This document shows, piece by piece, positions 25,985-35,695 of a DNA stretch of 64,000 nt. Each line of letters starts with the position of its first letter. The first letter of the stretch is position 1. The translations under genes and the position numbers were made by a program. The notes under the pieces were generated by a model. The model was not told the origin of the DNA. It searched no databases and saw only the letters and a list, made by a program, of their open reading frames with translations. Source of the stretch: Symsagittifera roscoffensis (taxonomy: Eukaryota; Xenacoelomorpha; Acoela; Convolutidae); the NCBI RefSeq assembly GCF_963678635.1, contig NW_026971215.1, positions 1-64,000 of the forward strand, in the 5' to 3' direction.

Positions 25985-26185
25985 TTTGAAAAAATAAAAT
26001 GAAATATAATACCATGAAACAAAATGAAACAAAATGAAACAAAAATAATGAATTGAAACAAAATGAACAAAAATGAAACAAAATGAAAAAAAATGTTTTG
26101 AAAAAAAATACAAAATATAAAAATTTGAAACAAAATGAAACAAAAATAAAACATAATAATTTCAATTAAAATGAAACAAAAATTA
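25985..26185. repeat. (ATGAAACAAA)-like A-rich simple repeat
   Basis: Tandem AAATGAAAC units, mostly 10 bp. The three overlapping minus-strand frames here, rich in F, Y, C and I, are translations of this repeat and are not genes. Confidence 0.9.
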
Positions 26186-26199
26186 GAACCGCATGTAAA

Positions 26200-26700
26200 A
26201 AACTAAAATACTTGAATTGAATTTTTCTGAGAACGATATCAGGTTCCGGTAATAGTATTAATAGTATTTGTAATAGTGAAGTACTATAAGAGGTTAACAG
26301 AGAAAAATCGTATAACCTAAAATTTTTATCGGATTTTGACAACCAAATACTCTATATCCACAAAATCGTCTATTATACGCTCAAATAAATCATTAAATAT
26401 CAATTTTCATCATTTTTGAAATTTAAAATTTTTTGACCTAGAGTTGAAAAAAAAACAAAAAAAAAATCGATTCTTACAAAAAAACAGGTGCCAATCTAAT
26501 TAAGCAAAATAAACGCACTCAATGAGTTCGTTCGGAAAAAAAATTCATGACCAAAGGCCGAAATCTTATTCAGTTTGAGAAAAGTTGAAAAAACACGTTT
26601 TGGGCCCTTGAGAAAAATGGAAAAATTGGGTAAAGTGATCTTCAAACCTATAGAATCGAAAAATGACCATTTTAGGTATAAATGCCGTGTGGCATGGAAA
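26200..26700. repeat. Third, direct-orientation copy of the repeat-unit start
   Basis: Resembles 3100-3530 and 10250-10690 in the forward orientation: a 'gtaatagtatt' block, a CTCAAATA block, TTTTTTGACC, 'agaaaagttgaaaaaacacgtttt', and AATCGAAAAATGACC. The orientation changes back from inverted to direct at the simple repeat, so a further diverged unit begins here. Confidence 0.55.
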
Positions 26701-28076
26701 AAACTAGAACAACCGTGATGGCCATTTATAACAACCTTATTTTTCCAGGAAAAAGGAAAAGGTTAAATTTTTATTTTCTTTTGCTCGGAAGGTTCCCCCT
26801 TTCGCTTCCTAATGGCTTTTTAAGCCCACACGCGACGATATAGAGACCTCTATTTTCATTTACAAAATACAGAATACCATTGATTTCCATTCTCAACTTT
26901 TTAGAGAAAATTGACATAAACGCTAGCCTTACTTCATGAATAGTAAAAAATCTACCTCAACTAATCAATCAAATCACTTCGTTTCAATCCACGTAGCTTT
27001 AAAGAAGTCTCATGTACAAAAAAAATGTACTTTGGCAACTTTAACATGACCAATAGTTCAAGAGAACACTAAAGAAAATAGTCATCAGTGGAGCGTAATT
27101 TTATACTGATCTTCTACAGTTTAATTACGCGATTAATATCAAACCAGTACGTCTACAAGTTGCAGCAAAATTGAATTCAAATAGAAGTTTTCAACAGAAA
27201 ATGCGAAGGAATAAAACAAAGAGAGTGCGGAAAACAAGGGTGAAAAAACTAGTAAACCAAATTAACAACAAACAAGTCTTTAGCTTTTGCTTATTTTCAA
27301 AATAAAAAATAACAATTAATTTACTCACGAAAACCAACAATTTCAAACTAACTCAAACATTTCTTAAATAAAAATCCCCTAGAAAAACTTGGCAAAAAAT
27401 ACGAAAGTTCTATACAAGAAACGCATTACCTTACCATATTGGAATATTATTAAATTTCAGAAATTAATAAATGACACTAAAGAGTTTTAGGCAAAATTAT
27501 CAAATAACATTTTAACAACCTTTTAGCAGTATGAATGTGCTAAAACAAAATACCTGTTCAACAAACACAAAAAATACCGGAGAAAAAGCTTAAAATTTTT
27601 TAGTGTCGACAAAAAACGAGCATCACACTCCTTATCAATTAAATATTACTTTTTAAGTTTTACCAAATTAGTACTGAAATAATCCATCAAAAACCCAAAA
27701 CAACTGTAAAAACTGAAGAAAAAAATCATAGAACAAGAATTTTCACTACAAGTTTCAGTGTTCAGAACAAAAATTTCATCAGTTATATAAAAAAGAATGA
27801 GTTATTTTAGAGTAAATATCAAAAGTAATCAGCATAAACGAGCGAAAACCAGAATAGCTCAAACATTAGAACAGGGTAGTCGTTCCAAACATTGAAAATC
27901 GAAATATTTTTGTACTCGGCTGTGTTTTAATTTTTTTTGACCATTTGAAAAATGGAGAGGAACTTTGTGTTCGGGCGTTATTTTTTTTTTTTGGTTTTTC
28001 TTTGCTTAATCGCAAAATTAGGTTGAACAATTAATGATCGAACTAAGATGACTGATATATCATAAAACTGCCCCTT
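26700..28076. other. Unassigned AT-rich DNA
   Basis: No open frame with recognisable motifs and no repeat I could match elsewhere in the window. Confidence 0.5.
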
Positions 28077-28720
28077 CAGTCATGATTCGAACCACTTTTC
28101 AAAATTTTCAAAAAGATTTCTCGGTGTCGAGAAAACCTGGTTTGAAATTTTTGATTTTTTGTCTAAGTTCGAGCTAGTGAGTAAGGGAGTTAAAAATTGC
28201 AATAGCATATTTAAGCTTAAATTAAGCCGTGAAAATTTAACTTTCCCAGGTAAAGGTGGTTTTTGGAGTTTTTCGGCGCAATTTTGGGAATGCAAAGTGT
28301 GAAAATTTAAAGTTTTGAATTTTTTTTTTTCAAATTTTAGTTCCATTTTTCTAGTCATTTTTCTTCAAAAACTGTTTTCCAATTGAGTTGTTTTACTATG
28401 AATCTCAAATATGTTTCATTTGTTTTCTTTTTTTTGTTCAGACTTTTTTATCACATCATGCAGAAAAACGTCACCATTTTGAGAAAAACTATTTTGTATT
28501 TTTTTTGTAAGACTGTAGTCGGAGCATTCTGTGCTCCTTGCACAGTAACAGGCTATCATTGATTTTTTTTTGCTTTTTATTTTTTTTACGCCAAATCAGA
28601 TACCACGAAGACTAATCGGACTGAGTTGTAAAGCCTTTTAGTCGTGATTGGAACGGCATCAAAACAATTTGGAACTTTTTTTCCCGGTGTTTTGAAAAAC
28701 CGGTTTGAATTTTCAACCAA
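28077..28720. repeat. ~573-bp interspersed repeat, a-type unit plus start of b-type unit
   Basis: Starts CAGTC.TGATTTGAAC-like, runs through GTGTCGAGAAAACCTGGTTT and a GACTG..GTCGGAGCATTCTGTG hairpin region, and ends ACGAAGACTAATCGGACTGA. A b-type unit (CAGTCG..., GAACGGCATCAAAACA, CCGGTGTTTTGAAAAACCGG) begins at about 28638 and breaks off near 28710. The same family forms the array at 35.7-39.4 kb. Confidence 0.8.
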
Positions 28721-28868
28721 CCAGACGATAGCAGAATTCGCTGATTCTCTAGAGACTGACAAAAAGTTAGGCTCAGTCATAGTATTACCAGATAAGAAAA
28801 CAATCGGAGGAAAACTTTTCACATCTTCACATATGCAGAAGCAAAAGATTCATTACACGCTTATTTAG
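28711..28868 (+). other. Short coding-like tract of unknown origin
   Basis: Directly after the truncated b-type repeat, the plus frame stays open for about 50 codons to a TAG and has a balanced composition (ADSLETDKKLGS and VLPDKKTIGGK segments), unlike the A/T-run open frames nearby. No family was recognised. It could be a fragment of a mobile-element protein. Confidence 0.2.
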
Positions 28869-29265
28869 GAAATAATCCAAAGCAATTTTAAAAATCGCAA
28901 CAAATCAAAATACAAACTATAAAAGATATAACTAAAAACCATAAAACAAAACCCTGACCCCGTCAGAGGAAACAAGTTCAACAGTCACAGACCTTTTTCG
29001 ATGATTTTGAGATAAATTCGAGATACATAATTAGATGAAGAAAAAAAGGAGACAAGGAATGAGAATTCGTGACCCACATACTGATAACTCAACAACTAAC
29101 TGCAAGCACAATGAAACTGAAACAAAAATTTTATAAAGACAAAGCTATGATTGAAACTCAGTTGTAAACAGTCGGTATCATAATGCAACAAAATATTCAT
29201 CAATCGAGAAATGCCATTACAAAACAACCTAAAAATGAAAACAGTCGAATTTACTGAAGAACCTG
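28869..29265. other. Flank of the minus-strand retrotransposon, unassigned
   Basis: A-rich sequence without recognisable features. It adjoins the 3' LTR of the gypsy element. Confidence 0.5.
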
Positions 29266-29522
29266 TGTGATATCCTTATGCGGTATTGCGTTGGATAATT
29301 AATTGATAATTCAAGACTGAATTTTCTGTAGCTTGAATTGATGGTTTTTTCTATGTGTTTTAATAGCCGCTGGAGCGATACGGCAGTTCATACTCTGAGC
29401 TCTCAGCTGTGTACCAATGTCTCTGATCTAGTGACCTTGGACACATCTAATAATGATAATTATTACCACTGAAGGATATTATTACATCATCCAGTTACAG
29501 CTATTGCAGTGTCAGTTTGACA
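29266..29522 (-). repeat. 3' LTR of the minus-strand gypsy element
   Basis: Begins TGATATCC and ends TTTGACA on the plus strand. It aligns over its length with 34583-34842, including an identical core around GATACGGCAGTTCATACTCT and the block GACCTTGGACACATCTAATA. Confidence 0.85.
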
Positions 29523-29536
29523 TAACCCCTCGAGTG
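29523..29536 (-). other. Putative polypurine tract
   Basis: On the minus strand, CTCGAGGGGTTA directly precedes the LTR start TGTCAAAC. A purine-rich run next to the 3' LTR is the expected plus-strand primer site. Confidence 0.5.
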
Positions 29537-29771
29537 AAAATAAGTTTTTCTGATATAGCAAATAATTTTTACTATCAAGAGTTTTAGATACTCAGTTCTG
29601 TTAAAAGTTTGCGATTTTTAATCGCAGAATTCTCTATTTCTTTAAATTTCATTCAGGTCACTTCTCCAGTAGAGATTTCAATCCACCACCTCGTCCAGTG
29701 TAGCATAGCCGAATTTCCTCCTGAACATTTCCTCCTGAACAATTCCTCTGAGACCTCCTTGATAGAATGTT

Positions 29772-30413
29772 TTACCGGGTCCCCAAGTGTTTTGGCTCCT
29801 TGCTCTTTATCTGTCTTGAATTCCTTCGGACCCCTGTGTCTTCGACGCTGGGTTCGTCTGAACCTCGCTCAGGAGGTTCAAACCTGTCATCCCATTCAGC
29901 TGCTGGCTGGTTGTGTCCCCTTAGATTGTCTGCGACTTTCTGAACTCCTCTCTTGAGAAGTTGATCCGCCAAGTTCTCCCACTCTGCTGGTGCCAGATTT
30001 TGATTCTGAAATGTGTCCAGAAAATCCTCTGGTCTGGTGGTTGAATATATCTTCTTCCATTTTGCCTTTTGTTTGTTTTTAGGCGTTGAGCTCGATTCGA
30101 CATCTTTGTTTGGGGTATCCAGAGTGGAGATTGATTTTTCGTGTCTGTCCGGGTTAGCTGAAGAAGCAGTTTGTTTGATTAGTGTTTCTGACAGGTCGCC
30201 TCGTTTTTTGTTTTTCAATTTTTTCTCTGATTTCTTTAGTACGACCTCTTCCTGAGTTTTCGAACCGGGTATCGATCTAGGGCCCGCAATGTTAGGTTTT
30301 GCCCGTTTGATGGCAAGATTTAGGCCCCCTCCTGATTCAGTATGTTTTGAGGTTATGACTGTTTGGCTCTGCTGGAACCGATCAACCAGATTCACGAAGT
30401 CCGTTGGTTCCAC
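29772..30413 (-). pseudogene. Gypsy polyprotein C-terminal tail
   Basis: A 213-codon open frame downstream of the integrase in element order, the longest intact piece of the element. It is hydrophilic and rich in K, S, E and P, without catalytic motifs. It ends with a basic RRNSRQIKSKEPKHLG segment of the kind that commonly closes Ty3/gypsy pol proteins after the integrase. The part upstream (30506-30751) is probably the same tail in another frame. It has no start context of its own, so it is a fragment of a frameshifted pol and not an independent gene. Confidence 0.65.
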
Positions 30414-30963
30414 AGCTTGTCGCAGTTCTTGATCCGAATCAATATCCTCTAAATTTTCGGGGAACTGATTCTATGCAGCTTCTTATGTGATTCCGCTGAT
30501 GGGCTTTAATTTCCAACCCGCGTCTTCTCCTGTTGTAGATTAATGTTTGCTTGAGCGATATCCGACTTTCTGTAAATTGAACCTGTTTTTACTGTCGAGC
30601 CAGTTTGTGTTGATATTCTCCCCTTTAGTGGTTTTGTGAGCGCTTGACCGCTCTTTCTTAATTTGTCCTCGCTCAAAATCGTCTTTTTCGGAGACTGCGT
30701 GATTGCATCTTCTTTGTCTTCGATGAATCCCTTTTCACACGAGTAGATCATCTCCTTCCGGAGTTCCGGATTTGACAGTCCATTTGCGTCGACAATTCTT
30801 CGGATGTCGTTTTTGGCTGTGTCTCTACGCTCCTCATTTCAACGAGCGTTTGCTTCCACTAGCTCTTTGAGAGCTTTTGCTCTTTGACGATCCCGATATG
30901 AAAGCACTTGCTGCTTGTACAGTGGGCTGATATCCCTGCTGAGCTCCTCTTTTTTGACTATCT

Positions 30964-31416
30964 TCAGATTCTCCCGGGTTTGTCGATCCTTCCTTTTTGG
31001 GGTGACGCCGTTAATGCCGATCGTTCCAGCTGCTGTTTGTCTAAATAGTCAGAATTAGTTGTAAACTTGTCACCTAAGATTTTAAAATTGTTTTTTGGAA
31101 CTCTGCCAACATTTGCCTGGAAAGGACATACTTGAATAGCTTTCGGCCTGGTCCGCCGTAAGTCTCGCATTATAGTACTAAGGCACTGTTTGATCGATCG
31201 TTTATTTTTTTCTATGAATATTGCCCCCATCTTCGTTTTTTTTGTTGATATTGTTCGTTCTACCAGTCTGCAACCCGGATGGTCACCCACATGACAGAGA
31301 TTTTTGAGTATTTTCCCTTTAAATCCAGAAAATTGGTCAGATCGTATTGATTCCGGAATGCCATGCGTGTCTAAAAATTTCACCGTACACTTTGTTGATT
31401 TAGTGATTTTTACCAA
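30964..31416 (-). pseudogene. Gypsy integrase fragment
   Basis: A 150-codon frame. The stretch FLDTHGIPESIRSDQFSGFKG matches the integrase catalytic core around the second aspartate (SDQ here, where most families have TDNG), followed by a GCRLVERTI segment around the catalytic glutamate. Together these place it as the DDE core. The N-terminal HHCC zinc module and the first catalytic aspartate are not in this frame; the sequence between it and the RNase H fragment is broken by stops. Non-functional as it stands. Confidence 0.8.
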
Positions 31417-31745
31417 AGGAAAGTTCGAGAATCTATCTATAGATACTAGAAAGTAGATTTTTTCTTCTGTGGTTTTCTAACGGTCCCGCATAATCTATTT
31501 CTCCGTGTCCTTCCCTGGAGTGCGAACTATATTAAATTGAAATGGCCACAATCGATCGACCCACCGGGTTAACCGTGATTGGTAGGTTTTATTTGTTTTG
31601 TTCCCATCTAGTGCTAAGGTTAAAGTTTTGTGATCTGTTGCGTTGGTAAAGGTTTTATCCTATAGGTTATTCTTTTAGCTATCAACTGCTCAAACAACTG
31701 AAAGTAATTCTAGTTCAATTGTTGAATATATTTTCTTTTGTCTAC

Positions 31746-31943
31746 TTAGGTACCTGGATTTGAACGAGATCCGAACCCACGATCCTTCGTCTGTTGTTGT
31801 TCTAATGTAGCCCCCCAGCCGTTGTCGTTTGCGTCAAACTTAACCCTTGTTTCTCGATTAGCGTCATAGTAGTTTACTTTGAAAATGTTAGCTACTGCGT
31901 TTTTAATTTCATCAAACACAAGTGTGTTCTTACCCCCACTCAT
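31746..31943 (-). pseudogene. Gypsy RNase H fragment
   Basis: A 65-codon frame directly downstream of the RT thumb. The segment VKFDANDNGWGATLEQQQ is the first RNase H strand with its catalytic aspartate, as in Ty3/gypsy elements (D-A-S...G.GA.L.Q). The rest of the domain, including the later acidic residues, runs into stops. Confidence 0.8.
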
Positions 31944-31961
31944 TTTTTTTCAGCGGTAGTT

Positions 31962-33115
31962 TCATGTTTTTAGCTTCTTGTTCTGGTTCTCCTCTTTAAG
32001 ACCTGACCGTAAATTTTCGGTTGTACTTGCCACGTAGGGGATGAATTTTGATAGGTGAATCATACTACCCAGAAATGATCTCAATTGCTTTAGCGATTCG
32101 GTCAGTGGGTTTAGGTTCTGTATCGCTTCTGTTTTATTGAATTTTGGACTTACCCCCGACTCCGAAAGGCGGTGTGCTAACCAGTCAACTCGGTTTTCGA
32201 AGAATTCGCACTTCGAATATTTAAATGCCAGATTTTCGTCATCTATTTTTCGGTACTGTTTCTGATAAAATTTAATGTTCGGCTTCACTACCCTTGACAC
32301 AATGAGAATATCGTCCAAGAAGCAAAAGGTGCTCTTTGCTTGGTTAATATTTCTAACCATAGCTTTTTCAAATTTGACTGGCATGTCCGCCAGACCATGA
32401 AACCCTGTGAGGAACCAGTATGTACCAGTAGCTTTCCCCGAAGATATTAAAGTTACTTTGTTTCGCTGTGTCTGCAGCCAATTTCAACTGACTTTACACA
32501 AACTTCAAATCTAACACTGTGATTTAAAGTGTGCCCTCTTTGTTTTCTGTAATTATTTGGCTTACCCCATCGATGAATTTGTGCACATTGGGCATTTGGT
32601 AGTTAATTTTGAACAGTTTCCTGTTGATTGGCTTTGCATCGAGCGGAAATTTTATCGACTCATCTTTTTTCACTGTTATTACAAATGGGGCTATGAAGCA
32701 ATCGCTTGTACACTTGCGCAACGCTGTAATGTGGCCTACTTTCGACAATTTTCCGATTCCTTTTTCTACCTTATCTTGTATATGAAGTGGGATTCTTCTT
32801 GTTTTTCTCTGAATCGGACACAAAGGGTACTTAAGTTTTGAATTTACGATGTGGTTTTTGAGCTTCCCTGTCTGCCAAACAAGTCGCTAAATTTATCAAA
32901 AAATTGTTTTTCCAAGCTTCCGACTGCTCGCATATGAGCATGTCAAACCTTGACAGTTCTAATGTGGCTTGATTCTGTGTAGTTGCGACCCCCACTTGTC
33001 CTTGTAAGTCCAACCCTAATTTGCATCTGGTTTTTCTATCCATCACCAGAAACATGGCTCCTTTTACATCCCAGCCTGCAGAGCGGAGATTGTCTTCAAT
33101 GCTCCCAGTACACAT
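31962..33115 (-). pseudogene. Gypsy reverse transcriptase (three broken pieces)
   Basis: Three frames in element order. 33115-32831 is the protease-RT linker with a LGLDLQGQVGVATTQ segment. 32823-32524 is the RT fingers, with P.VITVKKDESIKFPLDAK (the conserved aspartate of RT motif A/1 region) and YQMPNVHKFID. 32384-31962 holds the active-site box FLDD at residues 23-26 (about 32307-32318), then CEFFENRVDWLAHRLSESG and LRSFLGSMIHLSKFI, the usual gypsy thumb. The gap at 32385-32523 shows frameshift and stop damage across the palm. Inactive copy. Confidence 0.88.
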
Positions 33116-33199
33116 ATCGGTTGTTATTTGTAGTCTTCGAGCTGGGTAGCCAAGTTAAGTTTACCGACCGGGATGAATCTTTCTTTGTTTGATTTATCG

Positions 33200-33330
33200 A
33201 CTATCTCCTTGTCCTCGCCCAATTCAGTAAAGAGATGGGGCTTCCGGTATCTACTGTCAGATGAATGTTTTGGTTATCTGTTCGCACCATGGCCTTTAGT
33301 GGTTTTACCCTATTCGATGTTGGGTCTCGA
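33200..33330 (-). pseudogene. Gypsy aspartic protease fragment
   Basis: On the minus strand a frame reads TVDTGSPISLLN. The retroviral-type aspartic protease active-site DTGS is encoded at 33240-33251. A stop follows about nine codons later, so the domain is truncated in this frame. Confidence 0.75.
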
Positions 33331-33529
33331 AATACGTCATTTTTTTGAACTCTCAGGTTTTTTAACCCAATTGTCTGTTGCTTTCGTTAATTCTGTCCCC
33401 CACATATTTCGAGAATCTTTGGCCCTCCGGCCGGAGTGGTTGTATGGACGTTATTTCGAAATCCGTATATGAACCGAAACTCTCTTCAGATCTTTTCGAA
33501 TCTTCCGTGACTTCGCTCACTTGCAGAGA

Positions 33530-34580
33530 CCTGCACTTTTTTGCGAAATGATTGGGTTTTTCCGCAGTTTTTACAAGTTTACCCAGTACCGTGCAGCTCA
33601 TTAGGTGTCCCTGGTCATATGCCTTTCCGCATCTATTACAAGGTTTTGTTTTTGCACTGGAGTTGTTTGGTCAATTATTGTTTTGTCGTTTTTTACCTTC
33701 TCTCTTATATTGATGATTTCTGGTACTTCCCGTTGAATTCCTGACAGTTATCACTGGTTCTTGTTTTATCTTTACCCCTGACTTCTAACTAGTGCTAGCC
33801 GCTACAGTTGCTGCTGCATTCGTCTTCTGAAACGCCATTGTAGTCGGTTTACTATGTTTGAACTTTATAGCTCTTTTTAACGCCTCCTCTGGTTCTAGCG
33901 TTTCAAATGTGAGTGTATCTTGCAACGTCATGTATTTCATTTTCGAAATGAAAAGATCTCGAACTATCTCACCTTCAAGTGTCTCGCGTTCTGAACTGTC
34001 TGCTTGTGCAGTTAGAGCCGCGTGAAATTCCTCCACCGCATCCCCCGGTTCATGCATTCGTTTGAACATCTTGTATCTTTCATATGTCACGCAATTAACC
34101 TTTTGGAATGAATCCAATGCTAATTCTGTAATTTCCTTAAATGAAATTTTAGAAACTTGAGTATATGGGTTTTCTCACGAATCTTTTCTGTCCTTCTGCT
34201 CCCAGAAATAAGATTCATCTTGATACGGGCTTCTTTTGTACTTCATTATAATAGACATTGTGGCCAACTTTTGGGCCCCGTGTTCTTCTCTCCTCATTCT
34301 CTAACATAACCCGATCTCTTGTGAATTTATCTCTGAGTATTATGGCTGTCACTGCAGCTTCTTTTCTCCCCTCGTGGCGTCTGTGGTCGTGGTGGTGCTT
34401 CTTCTAAAATATCCTTTGGATCTTCCAGCATTACTTCTGGATTTAAATTTTCTTTTTCGGTTACTGCCATTAGAAATAGTTCGAAATTGTTCGATCTTGA
34501 ATTGCCACGGTCGGGCTAGATTTGCTGTCGCCCATAATACTGGTATTCCAGTATCACTACGATTGTCCTGAGCTGCGCCA
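33530..34580 (-). pseudogene. Gypsy gag with nucleocapsid zinc knuckles
   Basis: The frame opening at the PBS (ATG at about 34581, MAQLRT) and the 110-codon frame 34117-33785 belong to gag. The latter, with YKMFKRMHEPGDAVEEFHAAL, has the helical layout of retrotransposon gag. Near 33530-33665 two CCHC-like knuckles can be read: C..C.......H...C, then a second whose cysteines and histidine fall in different frames because of a single-base indel near 33560. A tract at about 34190-34400 (DKFTRDRVMLENEERRTRG) is also clearly coding but is separated by stops. Confidence 0.75.
34562..34580 (-). other. Putative primer-binding site
   Basis: On the minus strand TGGCGCAGCTCAGGAC lies two bases after the LTR end (...GAGAGCA). 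A TGG start at this place is typical for a tRNA 3'-end complement. The matching tRNA was not identified. Confidence 0.6.
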
Positions 34581-34582
34581 TA

Positions 34583-34842
34583 TGCTCTCCTATACGGTAT
34601 CGCGTTGGAAAACTAATTGAAAATTCAAGAATGTTTTTTCTTTAGCTTGCATTAATGGTTTTCTCTATGTGTTTTGATAGCCAGTGTGAGTGATACGGCA
34701 GTTCATACTCTGAGCTCTCAGTTGTGTACCAATTTCTGTAATCTAGTGACCTTGGACACATCTAATAAAAAATAATTAATACCACTGTAGCTTAGTATTT
34801 GATCATCCAATTACTTCTATTGCAGAGGCAGTATGGTTGACA
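34583..34842 (-). repeat. 5' LTR of the minus-strand gypsy element
   Basis: Begins TGCTCTCC and ends GTTGACA on the plus strand; the partner of 29266-29522. TG...CA termini are present on both. Confidence 0.85.
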
Positions 34843-35690
34843 AGCCCACGAGGATCAAACCAACAAACGATAGAAGAGAATAGTAAAATCTGTCACTAGA
34901 CAAAAATACCGTGTACTTAAGATTTTAAATAACTTCATCCACAGAAACTGTTCAGGCTGAAAGAGATCAAACTATCTTTTCTTTGACATTTTCACTTAAA
35001 AATCATAATAATTACAGAAATGGGAGAGGATTTTTAAAAAAAATTCAAAAAACAAAAGAAACAATAGAAACAAAAAGATATTGAAAAGCTTGTATACATT
35101 AGGTACAATTTCTCACTTAGGTTTGATCAAAGATTAAAGAAACAATTGTTTTTTCATCCGAAATTTTATCACAAACATTTAGATAAAACATAAATGCACT
35201 AACATGATTTTTTTTCGTTTTTCCAATAACGCACACAAATAAACCAACAAGTTTGAGTCATTGACAATTGGCAGATTTGAAACACGACAAAAGTTAAAAA
35301 TTTTTATGATATATCTTTCCTACTAATCTTGCAAACCAACACAGACAACAAAGAAATTCATAAGTAGAACAAGTCAGCATATTCAATAACTCTACCAAGA
35401 AAGCTACTAAAAATTTGATATGGTAAGAGCACACATTCTAAGCGGCCAGGTAGGACATACAGAGTACACAAACTACCAATCAAAACCCGAAGAAATCCAC
35501 AAAACACCATTATTTACCCCTTATTTCAATTTCGTATTTTTCAGCAGAAGAGCCATATCCAACAAAGCTTGTTAACCAGCAAACAAATCAATCATTTGCA
35601 TGCTCAGAATAGCACAAATACTAAAACAAGGTAATAGTTCCGACCATGAATAATGGAAAGAACTTTGTACTAGGCTGTGTATGTAAAAGC
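34843..35690. other. Unassigned AT-rich flank
   Basis: A-rich, no recognisable coding. Its last part (35500-35640, ACCATTATTTACCCCTTATT and onward) recurs at 37790-37925, so it belongs to the repeat array that follows. Confidence 0.5.
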
Positions 35691-35695
35691 ACCTT

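Larger units (their letters stand above)
18384..25985. repeat. Right arm of the giant palindrome
   Basis: Reverse complement of about 10.95-18.18 kb (see left arm). It differs from the left arm by an internal tandem duplication of about 1.96 kb and many indels. It ends just after the inverted minisatellite, where A-rich sequence runs into an (ATGAAACAAA)-type array. The 102-codon ORF inside it (19848-20156) is broken in the tandem copy, so it is not counted as a gene. Confidence 0.85.
29266..34842 (-). mobile_element. Ty3/gypsy LTR retrotransposon, complete but decayed
   Basis: The element is read on the minus strand in the order 5' LTR (34583-34842), PBS, gag, zinc knuckles, protease, RT, RNase H, integrase, C-terminal tail, PPT and 3' LTR (29266-29522). 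The order protease-RT-RNase H-integrase identifies Ty3/gypsy rather than copia. The coding region is split into many short frames by stops and frameshifts, and the LTRs differ at roughly a fifth of sites by eye, so it is an old, inactive copy. It sits inside the ~573-bp repeat region. Target-site duplications were not clear (GAACC versus AGCCC flanks). Confidence 0.92.

Noticed and set aside
25871..26165. Three nested minus-strand frames full of F, Y and I
   Set aside because: They are frames of an (ATGAAACAAA)-like simple repeat with no membrane-protein layout beyond repeat composition.
29609..30255. Plus-strand open frames of 115 and 80 codons
   Set aside because: They are antisense to the gypsy pol tail, whose minus-strand frame is the coherent one.
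32557..33472. Plus-strand open frames of 94, 69 and 99 codons
   Set aside because: They are antisense to the gypsy protease and reverse transcriptase fragments.
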